Shown in pieces: positions 1 through 7,127 of a stretch of DNA of 12,180 nt. The notes under the pieces are model-generated. The model had not been told where the DNA came from, searched no databases, and saw only the letters and a list, made by a program, of their open reading frames with translations. Every line of letters starts with the position of its first letter. Position 1 is the stretch's first letter. A program made the position numbers and the translations under genes. This DNA is from Actinomycetota bacterium (GTDB taxonomy: Bacteria; Actinomycetota; Acidimicrobiia; IMCC26256; JACDBD01): the NCBI GenBank assembly GCA_013695115.1, contig JACDBD010000433.1, positions 1 through 12,180 of the forward strand, read 5' to 3'.

Positions 1-504
1 GGCGAGGTCCGCGCCCGCAAGGACGAGTTCGAGGGCCAGCTCGCCGCCCTCGAGGCCGAACAAGCCGCGCTGGCGGCGGTCGTGAGCCGGGGCAGCGGCA
101 CGCCCCCCGCGTCCCGCGGCGGCGGGCGGTTCGTCTGGCCGTGCGACGGCCGGGTCGCGAGCCGCTTCGGCTACCGCGTGCATCCCATCTCGGGGACGAG
201 TCGGATGCACACGGGGGTCGACCTGGGCTGCGGCTACGGCGCGCCCATCGGCGCCGCCGGCGACGGCGTCGTCGTCGAGGCCGGCTGGCGGGGCGGCTAC
301 GGCAACGCGGTGGTCATCGACCACGGCGACGGCCTCGCCACCCTCTACGGCCATCAGTCGAGCATCGCGGTGTCGCCCGGCGAGCGGGTGAGCACCGGGC
401 GGACCATCGGCTACGTCGGCTCCACCGGTTACTCGACCGGACCGCACCTCCACTGGGAGGTCTGGGTCAACGGCACCCCCGTCGACCCGATGGGATACGT
501 GTAA
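1..504 (+). CDS. M23 family metallopeptidase, C-terminal part (5' end outside window)
   Basis: Frame 1 is open from the first base to the TAA at 502-504, so the true start lies upstream. The first ~26 residues are Ala/Glu/Leu-rich with charged heptad-like spacing, as in the coiled coil that precedes the peptidase in envelope M23 proteins. A short Gly/Ser/Pro linker follows, then a complete LytM/M23 domain: the HxxxD zinc motif in MHTGVDLGCG (about 209-238), the GHQSS strand, and the HLHWE motif (about 442-456) with the terminal VDPMGY. All zinc and catalytic residues that can be judged are present. The family cuts peptide cross-links in peptidoglycan outside the membrane; coiled-coil versions may instead activate amidases. 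The gene looks functional. Its specific role is not determinable here. Confidence 0.9.
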   Translation, partial: GEVRARKDEFEGQLAALEAEQAALAAVVSRGSGTPPASRGGGRFVWPCDGRVASRFGYRVHPISGTSRMHTGVDLGCGYGAPIGAAGDGVVVEAGWRGGYGNAVVIDHGDGLATLYGHQSSIAVSPGERVSTGRTIGYVGSTGYSTGPHLHWEVWVNGTPVDPMGYV

Positions 505-540
505 GGCCGCACCGGCCGGCTGCAGGGCGCGCTGAGGCGA

Positions 541-847
541 GCTGGCACCGAACTGGGTGGCGTCGACGATGCGGCCGGTGAAGTCGGTCCCGATCTGCGC
601 GGCGAGGAAGGCGGCGGCGGGGACGACCGCCTCGGATGTCGTCCAGCCCGTCCAGTCGTGGTCGGGGCCGAGCTCGCCTCGGCGAGGTCGGTCCGCACCG
701 CGCCAGGACGTAGGGCATTGACGGTGATGCCGCGGTCGGCCAACTCCGGCCCGAGCCCGCTCGTGAACCGCTCATCGCTGCCTTGGCCACGGCGTAGGTG
801 AGGAAGCCCGGCGGCATGAACGGCGCGGCGGCATGGTCGGTGGTACC
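541..847 (-). pseudogene. Decayed short-chain dehydrogenase/reductase (SDR), C-terminal stub
   Basis: Three successive minus-strand frames together give a good SDR C-terminal half. The first piece carries the active-site YxxxK (LTYAVAKAA) after a TDHAAAPFMPPGF lead. The second reads ERFTSGLGPELADRG, then ITVNALRPGAVRTDL. The third reads ELGPDHDWTGW, then AAFLAAQIGTDFTGRIVDA and TQFGAS. Frames change near 776-779 and near 672-680, each as if one base were missing. A stop (TGA, 848-850) lies just upstream in the first frame, and no Rossmann GxxxGxG half is found further up, so the 5' half is gone. The natural stop also seems lost: the last frame runs on into the peptidase gene. The gene cannot make an SDR unless both shifts are sequencing errors, and even then it is truncated. 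Confidence 0.8.
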
Positions 848-1264
848 TCACCGGAGAGCGCCGATCGGCAGTTCTCCATTCGCCCGCATCGCCGCGAGCG
901 TTCAGGCGTCGCGACCGCGCCGGTTGCCAACTGCGGTCGACGGCCGATCGGTGCGTGCTTGGCAACGCAGCAGCGGCGGCTAGAGGAGAGCACCCTGCGC
1001 CACGACCGTCGAGGCCGGCGCTCGAGCGCCAGCCCGGCTTCGTCATGCGGCGTTCCGTGCGCATCGCCGCCCGTTGACTCGCGGTTTCCTAAGTTGAGGG
1101 GTCTGTCAGCAGGCGGACTCGCGGGTGATGGTTCGGTGATCATCACCCGCCCACGAGCGATGTCCCATCGAGTGGTGCACCTTCGAGTCCCATCACTTGG
1201 AGGAGTCGCGCGCTCAAACCCCCGCGGCCCGTTCCGGCGGTTCCTTATTCACCCAGGGAGGCGG
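848..1264. other. Non-coding stretch, no gene recognised
   Basis: No frame on either strand gives a protein with a recognisable family. The open frames here are arginine-rich products of GC-rich antisense reading. The region lies between the SDR stub and the 3' end of the Rieske oxidoreductase and may be eroded gene sequence. The only clear structure is the inverted repeat at 1121-1150, listed separately. Confidence 0.5.
1121..1150. repeat. Perfect 10-bp inverted repeat with 10-nt spacer
   Basis: The arms are GCGGGTGATG (1121-1130) and CATCACCCGC (1141-1150). It lies about 115 bp beyond the stop of the Rieske oxidoreductase gene (minus strand). A T-run is absent on either side, so it is not a standard intrinsic terminator; it could be a stem-only terminator or an operator remnant. 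Confidence 0.5.
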
Positions 1265-2782
1265 TCATGCGTCCTCACTGGCTGCAGACTCGGTCAGGTC
1301 GATCGATTCGAGTGGCGCTACGGCAGGGCCATCGAGCACGGCACCGTCGGAAGTGAAGCGCGACCCATGACAGGGGCAATCCCAGGAACGTTCAGCTGTA
1401 TTCCATTGCACGAGACAGCCGAGATGGGTGCAGACCGGCGACACCGCATGGAGTCCGCCGCGGTTGTCCCTGTAGACAGCCGCTTTCTCGCCGTCGGCAT
1501 CCACGATCGCGCCTGCCCCCGGTGAGAGTGCTTCGATGTCCGGTCGCGAGCGAAGTCTGTCACCGATGAGGTGCTTGGCAGCCTTGAAGTTGTGCTTGGC
1601 GAATTCTCTTGGGCCCTTGACTGTGACCGATCGCGTGGAGTCATAGACGCCGGCCCAGTCGGGAGGGTTGCTCGTCACCAGCCCGTGAAGGGCGAGCGCG
1701 GCCGCGGTGCCGTTGCTGAGCCCCCACTTTTTGAAGCCGGTCGCGACCAGGACCCGGTCGCGGGACCCGAGGCGACCGACGAATGGCAACCCGTCGACCG
1801 GCACGAAGTCCTGGGCTGACCATCGGTGCGAGACCCGCTGCACTGGGAAGTGCTCACTCGCCCACCGCTCGATGGCCTCGTAACGCAGGCGGGTGTCGTT
1901 CTCCTCACCCGTGCGGTGGCCCTCACCGCCGAGCACCAGTGCCATCCCGCTGTCTACCGGTGTCGGACGCAATGTTCGTGTGGGCTGATCCGCCGAGAGG
2001 TACATCCCCCCGATGTCGGCAGGTTCGTCGCCGACGTGGGCGAGTACGGCGTATGAGCGCGACGGTTCGGCCTTGGCTGCATACCAGCCGTCATTGAGGA
2101 ACGGGATGAGCGTCGCGACGACGACCCAGTCCGCCTCGAGTTCGCCGTGCTCGGTCCGCACGAGGCAGGGGGCGCCGTCCTCGACATCTACCGCGTTCGT
2201 GTGCTCATAGATCGCTCCGCCGGCTGCAACAAAGGCCTGCCGCAGGCCCAGGCAGTACCGGACCGGATGGATAGCAAGCTGGTCGTCGAGTTGGACAGCC
2301 GCGGCTATCGGATAGGGCAGACCGGTGTCGGACGTGACGGTGGCGGGCTGTCCCAGGCGTACGAGCGTCTCGGCTTCAGCCTGCACGTCGGTTACCCGGT
2401 CGGTCTGCTGTGTGTAGGTGTACGCGGGCAAACGCATCAGTTCGCCGCCGTCGGGTATTTCGGCCGCGAGCTCAGAGACGAGTGCCATGGCTCGGAGGTT
2501 GGCGGTGAGGTATTCGGTGGCTGGCTCCTCACCGCGTTGTTCGACCAGCTGCGCATACATGAGTCCATGTAGCACGGTCACCTTGGCGGTCGTGTGACCG
2601 GTGGTGCGGCTGGCGATTCGGTGCCGGTCGACGAGGGCCACAGATGCGCCTGCCCGCTGTAACAACAGCGCCGTGGTCAGGCCAGTGATGCCGGCGCCGA
2701 TGACGGCGACATCGGCACGCGCCCGTCCCACGAGCGGCGCTGTCGGCTCGCCCTCCTCGACATCCAACCAGAACGAATTCAC
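1265..2782 (-). CDS. FAD-dependent oxidoreductase (DAO fold) with C-terminal Rieske [2Fe-2S] domain
   Basis: A 505-residue protein, starting at GTG 2780-2782. The N-terminus has the FAD-binding signature VIGAGITGLTTALLL (GxGxxG at residues 29-34) followed by an acidic VD at the end of beta2, typical of D-amino-acid-oxidase-fold enzymes. The C-terminus is a Rieske domain: C451-x-H453 and C469-x-x-H472 bind the cluster, and C456 and C471 are the disulfide cysteines of the CTHLGC/CPCHG type. This architecture matches the uncharacterised YhfW-like group of Bacillus and actinobacteria. It presumably oxidises an amine or hydroxyl substrate and passes electrons through the Rieske centre; the substrate is unknown. 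No signal peptide is seen, so it is probably cytoplasmic. It is monocistronic as far as visible. The ribosome site is weak (GGGGA about 13 nt upstream), so the start is less certain than the rest. Confidence 0.93.
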   Translation of the reverse strand: MNSFWLDVEEGEPTAPLVGRARADVAVIGAGITGLTTALLLQRAGASVALVDRHRIASRTTGHTTAKVTVLHGLMYAQLVEQRGEEPATEYLTANLRAMALVSELAAEIPDGGELMRLPAYTYTQQTDRVTDVQAEAETLVRLGQPATVTSDTGLPYPIAAAVQLDDQLAIHPVRYCLGLRQAFVAAGGAIYEHTNAVDVEDGAPCLVRTEHGELEADWVVVATLIPFLNDGWYAAKAEPSRSYAVLAHVGDEPADIGGMYLSADQPTRTLRPTPVDSGMALVLGGEGHRTGEENDTRLRYEAIERWASEHFPVQRVSHRWSAQDFVPVDGLPFVGRLGSRDRVLVATGFKKWGLSNGTAAALALHGLVTSNPPDWAGVYDSTRSVTVKGPREFAKHNFKAAKHLIGDRLRSRPDIEALSPGAGAIVDADGEKAAVYRDNRGGLHAVSPVCTHLGCLVQWNTAERSWDCPCHGSRFTSDGAVLDGPAVAPLESIDLTESAASEDA

Positions 2783-2785
2783 TAC

Positions 2786-2837
2786 ATCACGTGATTCCCC
2801 GTGCCGCGGTTACCGAAACGAATGCTCCTCCGGAGCA
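2786..2837 (-). promoter_or_regulatory. Palindromes just upstream of the Rieske oxidoreductase gene
   Basis: ATCACGTGAT at 2786-2795 is a perfect 10-bp palindrome ending 3 bp from the GTG start. A second perfect inverted repeat, TGCTCC-tcc-GGAGCA, is at 2823-2837. Both lie in the 196-bp gap shared with the divergent phosphatase gene. Either could be a repressor or activator site, but this is only positional evidence. Confidence 0.35.
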
Positions 2838-2966
2838 GTCGCCTGGGTGCGATCTCGTCCGGTACCCGACGGGATGCACAGAGGTGAACTCGGGCCACGA
2901 GTCCAAGCCACATGCGCGTTCGCACCCGAGCACCGCTCGAGCGCAGCTGTCACGTCGCCGCGTCGG

Positions 2967-2972
2967 TAGGGT
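2967..2972 (+). promoter_or_regulatory. Probable -10 element (TAGGGT) for a leaderless phosphatase mRNA
   Basis: TAGGGT fits the actinobacterial TANNNT -10 and occupies exactly -12 to -7 relative to the ATG at 2979. No convincing Shine-Dalgarno is present. This is the spacing expected if transcription begins at the A of the start codon. No good -35 is visible. Confidence 0.45.
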
Positions 2973-2978
2973 CGCCGG

Positions 2979-3548
2979 ATGCTCCTCCTCGTGCGGCACG
3001 GACAGACAGCCGAGAATGCCCGGGGCTTGCTGCTGGGACGAGCCGACCCGCCGCTTTCCCCGCGGGGACGACGACAGGCGGCGGCGCTAGCGCGCCTGCT
3101 GCCACCGGAGGCTCGCGTGGTGTCGAGCCCGCTGCGGCGAGCGCGCGAGACGGCGGAGGCGTTCGGCAGGGCCGTCGAGATCGATGAGCGGTGGATCGAG
3201 CTCGACTACGGCAGACTCGACGGGCTACCGCCCGAGGACGTCGACGAATCGACATGGGCGCGGTGGCGAGCCGACCCGTCGTATGTCCCCGCCGGAGGCG
3301 AATCGTTGATCGTTCTCGGGAAACGGGTGCGCTCGGCGTGCGATCGGCTCGCGGGCGAGGCGGCTACGCGCGACGTCGTCGTTGTGAGCCATGTGTCGCC
3401 GATCAAGGCAGCGATCGCGTGGGTCCTGGGGGTCGGCGACGAGGTCGCGTGGCGTCTGTTTGTGCGCGACGCCTCGATCGCCCGGGTGCGTGTCGATCCG
3501 TCGGGACCGGTGTTGACGTCGTTCAACGAGGTTCCGTCGGTGGATTAG
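2979..3548 (+). CDS. Histidine phosphatase family protein (phosphoglycerate mutase-like)
   Basis: A 189-residue protein of typical length for branch-1 histidine phosphatases. It opens with LLLVRHGQTAEN; H7 in the RHG motif is the phosphorylated histidine. Other catalytic-pocket residues are arginines in SSPLRRARETAEAF (around 49-62), E74 in IELDYGRLDG, and H138 in VVVSHVSPIKA. These enzymes remove or transfer phosphate from small molecules; the family includes alpha-ribazole phosphatase and acid phosphatases, and sequence alone does not fix the substrate. Its stop overlaps the stop of the convergent glycosyltransferase by 4 nt, which ties it physically to the following cluster. A role in dephosphorylating a pathway intermediate is possible but is inference. 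Confidence 0.92.
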   Translation: MLLLVRHGQTAENARGLLLGRADPPLSPRGRRQAAALARLLPPEARVVSSPLRRARETAEAFGRAVEIDERWIELDYGRLDGLPPEDVDESTWARWRADPSYVPAGGESLIVLGKRVRSACDRLAGEAATRDVVVVSHVSPIKAAIAWVLGVGDEVAWRLFVRDASIARVRVDPSGPVLTSFNEVPSVD

Positions 3549-4600
3549 CCGCCGGCAATCTCGTGCAGCGCGGCGTAGAACAACTGAGCGGTGTCCCCCC
3601 ACGATGGCAGGGCTTGGCCGCGCCGGCGGGCTCCGTCGGCCAGCCTGCCGCGGTAGGCGTCGTCCTCGACCAGTCTCTGGAGCCCCGCCGCGAGCCCGGC
3701 CGTGTCGCCCGGCGCCACGATGACCGCCTCGCGATCGTGGGTCGCCAGGTGGGGAAGGTTGCCGGCGTCCCACCCGATGACCGGGACTCCGGCGGCGAGG
3801 GCCTCGCCGATGACGGTCCCATAGGGCTCCTGCGTGCTCGGCAGGGCGAAGGCGTCGGCCGCCTGGTACATCGACGCGACCCTCGGGGCGGGGAGGGGGC
3901 CGTGCACGACGACTCGGTCTCCGAGCGCGGGATCCCGCAGGCGCGCCAGCACCCGGGCTCGGTAGCGCCGGTCGACGTGCTCGTCGCCGACGAGGTGGAG
4001 GGTGGCGGAGTCGGCCGGAAGGCGGGCGAAGGCGTCGAGGAGATCGAGGATCCCCTTGCGCGGGATCCAGTTCGCGACGCAGAGGACGGCGGCGTGCCGT
4101 CCGGCCCGAAGGTCCGGGGGCGGTCCGCTCGGGATGGCGGGATCGCTGCCCGGCGGGACGACCCGGATGCGATCAGTGGGAAACCGCCGGGCCCGCAGGT
4201 CGTCGGCGAGGGATTCGCTCGCGACCATGAGGAGCCGGGCGTGCCGGTAGGTGCCGACGTCGAGTCGGGCCTGGAGCCAGGTGCGAACGGGGCCGTGGTC
4301 GATACCTCCCGGGACCTGGTGGGACATCACAACGAAGGGAGGTGTGGCCGCCCGGTGAACCCATGGCACCACCGGCCAGGCGGCGATGCTGTCGATCACG
4401 ACGACGTCGCTGTCGTCGCGGGCGAGCGGCAGCACCCGGCGAGCACCCAGAATCCCGAACGGGAAGATCGCATCGGGGCACGACACGAAGCGCAGGGCGG
4501 CATCGTGTGCGGGCGCCGCCGTCGCCATCCGGCGGTGGTAGAGGTACCCGCCGGTCATCTGCTGGGGATCACCCAGCGTGATCAGTGAGACTCGCAGCAT
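3545..4600 (-). CDS. Glycosyltransferase family 4 (GT-B fold)
   Basis: A 351-residue retaining glycosyltransferase. The N-terminal Rossmann half starts at once with LRVSLITLGD. The C-terminal half has the GT4 nucleotide-sugar site: VANWIPRKG (R181, K182 for phosphate contacts), VVVHGPLP, and the EX7E motif E258-PYGTVIG-E266 followed by GVPVIGWDAGNLP. No signal peptide or membrane segment is seen, so it acts in the cytoplasm or at the inner face of the membrane. Acceptor and donor are unknown. The ATG (4598-4600) is the only reasonable start, because the first beta strand begins at residue 3; no Shine-Dalgarno precedes it. The start codon overlaps that of the divergent glycosyltransferase, and the stop overlaps that of the phosphatase. 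The pairing with a second GT4 suggests sequential or alternative glycosylation of a product of the cluster. Confidence 0.94.
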   Translation of the reverse strand: MLRVSLITLGDPQQMTGGYLYHRRMATAAPAHDAALRFVSCPDAIFPFGILGARRVLPLARDDSDVVVIDSIAAWPVVPWVHRAATPPFVVMSHQVPGGIDHGPVRTWLQARLDVGTYRHARLLMVASESLADDLRARRFPTDRIRVVPPGSDPAIPSGPPPDLRAGRHAAVLCVANWIPRKGILDLLDAFARLPADSATLHLVGDEHVDRRYRARVLARLRDPALGDRVVVHGPLPAPRVASMYQAADAFALPSTQEPYGTVIGEALAAGVPVIGWDAGNLPHLATHDREAVIVAPGDTAGLAAGLQRLVEDDAYRGRLADGARRRGQALPSWGDTAQLFYAALHEIAGG

Positions 4601-5687
4601 GAGGGTGACGCACGTAGCGCCGACGGTGTTCGGCAGCGATGGGATCTTCGGGGGAGGCGAACGGTATCCGCTGGAGTTGGCCCGGGCCCTGGCTCGCGAG
4701 GTGCGCTGCCGGCTGGTGACCTTCGGCGCCGCCCACCGTTCCCGCGAGCAGGACGGGCTGGAGGTCGTCGTGCTGCGGGCCCGCCGTTTCGCACGCGGTC
4801 ACCCGGCTCAGCCCGTGGGCGCCGGGCTCGTGCGTGCGCTGCGCGACGCCGACGTCGTCCACGCGCACCAGTTGCACAGCCGCACGACCACGCTCGCCTT
4901 GGCAGCGGCGTCGATCCGACCGCAGCGCCGGGTCGTCACCGACCACGGCCTCCTGCCCACGCGCGGCCGGAGCGCGACGGGGTTGGTCGACCGTTTCCTC
5001 GCGGTGTCGCAGTACTCCGCTGACCTGCTCGACCTGCCTGCCGATCGCACCCGGGTGATCTTCGGTGGCGCCGATCCGGCACGCTTTCGCCCCGACCCGA
5101 GCGAGTCACGCTCGGGCGTGCTGTTCCTCGGGCGCCTCACACCGCACAAGGGCGTCGATCGGCTGATCCAGGCACTCCCCGCGGGGGCTGCGCTGACCGT
5201 CGCAGGCGCAGGGGGACACGACCCGGCATTGCCGGAGCGGGGGTACGTCGATCGGCTCCACGAACTTGCCGCCGCCTCGCCCGCTCGAGTGACCTTTACG
5301 GGCCCCGTCGCCGAAACGGACCTTCCCGCCCTCATGCGGCGGGCGGCGGTCCTGGCGCTTCCGTCGGTCGACGTCACCTGTTACGGACGACACGTCGCGA
5401 TCTCGGAGCTGCTCGGCCTCAGCGTGCTCGAGGCCATGGCGAGCGGCACGCCTGTGGTCGCGAGCAAGATCGGTGGCGTCCCCGAAGTCGTGTCCGACGG
5501 CCACACCGGCTTCTTGGTGCCTCCGGGCGACGTCGCCGCTCTCTCCGACCGGCTCACGACGCTGCTCGCGGACCGCAGTCTGCGTGAGCGCATGGGTCGA
5601 GAGGCGCGCGCTCTCGTGTCTGAGCGCTTCACGTGGGAGTCATGCGCACGGCGATGCCTCGACACGTATCACGACGTGGTCGCGTAG
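4599..5687 (+). CDS. Glycosyltransferase family 4 (GT-B fold), second of a divergent pair
   Basis: A 362-residue protein from ATG 4599. The N-terminal domain opens with MRVTHVAPTVFG and a glycine-rich loop FGGGERYPLELA, typical of GT4 acceptor domains. The donor site has GVLFLGRLTPHKGVDRLI (R179, K184) and EX7E E270-LLGLSVL-E278, followed by GTPVVASKIGGVPEVV and GFLVPPGD. All key residues are present. An in-frame GTG at 4578 would add seven residues (MISETRS); ATG 4599 is preferred because the first beta strand follows directly. No strong ribosome site precedes either start. The 3' end overlaps the convergent PTPS homologue by 19 nt. It differs widely from the other GT4 and is not a recent duplicate. 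Substrates are unknown; context points to a nucleotide- or pterin-like acceptor, but that is inference. Confidence 0.93.
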   Translation: MRVTHVAPTVFGSDGIFGGGERYPLELARALAREVRCRLVTFGAAHRSREQDGLEVVVLRARRFARGHPAQPVGAGLVRALRDADVVHAHQLHSRTTTLALAAASIRPQRRVVTDHGLLPTRGRSATGLVDRFLAVSQYSADLLDLPADRTRVIFGGADPARFRPDPSESRSGVLFLGRLTPHKGVDRLIQALPAGAALTVAGAGGHDPALPERGYVDRLHELAAASPARVTFTGPVAETDLPALMRRAAVLALPSVDVTCYGRHVAISELLGLSVLEAMASGTPVVASKIGGVPEVVSDGHTGFLVPPGDVAALSDRLTTLLADRSLRERMGREARALVSERFTWESCARRCLDTYHDVVA

Positions 5688-6052
5688 CCGCCGAAGGCGT
5701 CGGGGGTCTCCCAGATCCGAACCCGCAACGACGTCCCGTCCTCCGCGATGGCCGAACGGATCTGGTCGTGCACCCAACGGGCGAAGATCTCCACGGTCAC
5801 CGCCTCGGCATCATCAGGCTGGATGATCTCCAGGCTGCGGTCTCGAATCTGGGCGATGGCGGCGTCGAGGGCGCCGCGAAGCACGTCGAGATCGCAGACC
5901 ATGCCGAGCTCGTCGAGGTCGTCGCGGGCGACCACGACGTCGATGCGGTAGTCGTGGGAATGAAGCTCGCCTTCCGGCCCCTCCATACCCGGCATGACGT
6001 GCCAGGCGGTCACCATCGCGTTCGCGCCGACCTCGTACATGGGGTCACTCAT
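5669..6052 (-). CDS. 6-pyruvoyltetrahydropterin synthase / QueD-family homologue with altered active site
   Basis: A 127-residue T-fold protein. The start is ATG 6050-6052: it overlaps the dehydrogenase stop in an ATGA-like arrangement, and upstream in-frame codons encode non-homologous sequence. The family motifs are recognisable: H18 in VTAWH and H31/H33 in LHSHDY match the three zinc histidines; GMVCDLDVL (50-58) matches the conserved GMVxDF strand; IWETPDAF (113-120) holds the pterin-anchoring Glu (E115). However, there is no Cys before the HxH motif, where PTPS/QueD enzymes have the catalytic Cys, and the usual LDHxxLN is IRDRSLEII (69-77), so the catalytic His is an Arg. It probably binds a pterin-like ligand but is unlikely to do standard PTPS or QueD chemistry. 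It resembles what I recall of SCO6650 of Streptomyces coelicolor. Its translation is probably coupled to the dehydrogenase. Confidence 0.9.
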   Translation of the reverse strand: MSDPMYEVGANAMVTAWHVMPGMEGPEGELHSHDYRIDVVVARDDLDELGMVCDLDVLRGALDAAIAQIRDRSLEIIQPDDAEAVTVEIFARWVHDQIRSAIAEDGTSLRVRIWETPDAFGGYATTS

Positions 6053-7046
6053 AACACAGCGCGGCGTGCACCAAACCTGGTTCACCCCGGTCGACGAGAC
6101 CGAAGGCCTCAGAGGCGGAGGGGAAGGGGATCTGGTGGGTCGCGAGCTCACCGAGTGGCAGTTCACCCAAGAGCTCGCGGGCAGCGTGACGCCGACGGTC
6201 GAGCGACCATTGCCCCGCCAGGCGAGCGGGGATCGTCGACACCTGGGTGCTGCGGATGGTCAACCGACGCCGGTGGAAGTCGGCACCGAGTGGAAGCGGA
6301 ACCAGCTTGGTGCCGTACCACGACACGACGAGCGCGGTCCCCTCGTGCCTCAAGAGCTCGAGGCCGTTCACGAGCGCGCTCGGATTTCCGCTCGCCTCCA
6401 CCAGCAACGGCGCGCCCTTGGTCGACGTCATCTCGGCGACGCTTGCACGGAGGTCCTCGGGCACGACCGACGCGATCCCGAGACCGCCGGCCAACTCACG
6501 GCGCGGCGCCACGGGATCACTCGCGAGCACGCGGGCACCACCACGCTGGAGGAGCAGGCTGCACAGGAGGCCGACCACACCCAAGCCGGTCACCACGACG
6601 ACCGCCTCCGGCTCGGGCTCCGCCTCCAGGCTGACCTGAAGCGCCGTCTCGACCAGTGGAAAGAGCGTGGCCTGTCGCAGGTCTACGTCGCCGATCGCGA
6701 TCGCGTCGCCAGCGGCGACGACGAACCGGTCCTGGTGGGGATGGAACGCGAACACCGCGGCGCCCTCGGCTATGCCATCGCCGGGTTGCTCGACTCGTCC
6801 GACGCAGCTGTAGCCGTACCGAAACGGGAAGCAGAACTCGCCCGAGAGGGCCGAAAGGGTGTCGTCGAGGGCGAGGCGCTCGTCGAGCTCGCCTCGGTAG
6901 GCGAGCATTTCGGTGCCGGGACTGATGCCCGAGAACGCGGTCCGGACAAGCAGTTCCCCAGGACCCGGCTCGGAAAGCGGCGCGTCACGGATCTCGACCC
7001 GGCGGGGCTCGACGAACCACACGGCTTGGGCTTTCCTGTTACCCAC
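6045..7046 (-). CDS. Medium-chain dehydrogenase/reductase, BchC-like, lacking usual catalytic-zinc ligands
   Basis: A 333-residue MDR-fold protein. The GTG at 7044-7046 is chosen because AGGGGG lies about 6 nt before it and homology begins directly after (KAQAVWFVEP). The N-terminal GroES-like domain has FSGISPGTEM (38-47), where zinc alcohol dehydrogenases have a Cys and GxD/E, and FRYGYSCVGRVE (75-86) in place of the GHE motif. H102 and H104 in FAFHPHQDRF are further candidate ligands. The Rossmann domain carries VVTGLGVVGLLCSLLLQRGG (GxGxxG at 154-159) and ends in ASD, which favours NAD(H). The pattern resembles BchC and other SGIS-GTE dehydrogenases. It is the first gene of a two-gene operon with the PTPS homologue and diverges from the GCH II-reductase gene across 81 bp. 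It probably oxidises or reduces a hydroxyl on the cluster's intermediate; that is inferred. Confidence 0.92.
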   Translation of the reverse strand: MGNRKAQAVWFVEPRRVEIRDAPLSEPGPGELLVRTAFSGISPGTEMLAYRGELDERLALDDTLSALSGEFCFPFRYGYSCVGRVEQPGDGIAEGAAVFAFHPHQDRFVVAAGDAIAIGDVDLRQATLFPLVETALQVSLEAEPEPEAVVVVTGLGVVGLLCSLLLQRGGARVLASDPVAPRRELAGGLGIASVVPEDLRASVAEMTSTKGAPLLVEASGNPSALVNGLELLRHEGTALVVSWYGTKLVPLPLGADFHRRRLTIRSTQVSTIPARLAGQWSLDRRRHAARELLGELPLGELATHQIPFPSASEAFGLVDRGEPGLVHAALCYE

Positions 7047-7127
7047 TGGCGCCCCCTGGGTACTGACCGCCCAGTATCCCAACGCTGCGCGCCGCGTGTG
7101 TCGATAGAGCTCGAGAAGGAGACAAGG
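7047..7127. promoter_or_regulatory. 81-bp divergent promoter region with an inverted repeat
   Basis: This gap must hold promoters for both the dehydrogenase-PTPS operon (minus) and the GCH II-reductase gene (plus). It contains a dyad: GGGTACTG (7058-7065), 6-nt spacer, CAGTATCCC (7072-7080). The inner TACTG/CAGTA is perfect, and the outer GGG/CCC is offset by one base. A regulator bound here could control both directions. For the plus gene a strong ribosome site, AAGGAGA, ends just before ACAAGG and the GTG. No clear -35/-10 pair can be assigned. Confidence 0.45.

Noticed and set aside
1170..1205. Possible tRNA 3' end (TTCGAGTCC-like T-loop)
   Set aside because: No pairing T-stem, acceptor stem or anticodon arm could be built around it.
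833..1525. Plus-strand 230-codon open frame
   Set aside because: Composition is Arg-rich with no motif, and the 3' half is antisense to the Rieske domain.
3191..4588. Long plus-strand open frame (465 codons) across the phosphatase and the minus-strand GT4
   Set aside because: It is Arg/Gly-rich with no family features and is antisense or out of frame to two clearly conserved genes; long antisense frames are expected at this GC content.
5994..7127. Plus-strand in-frame extension upstream of the GCH II-reductase
   Set aside because: It is antisense to the dehydrogenase and lacks family similarity; a strong ribosome site marks GTG 7128.
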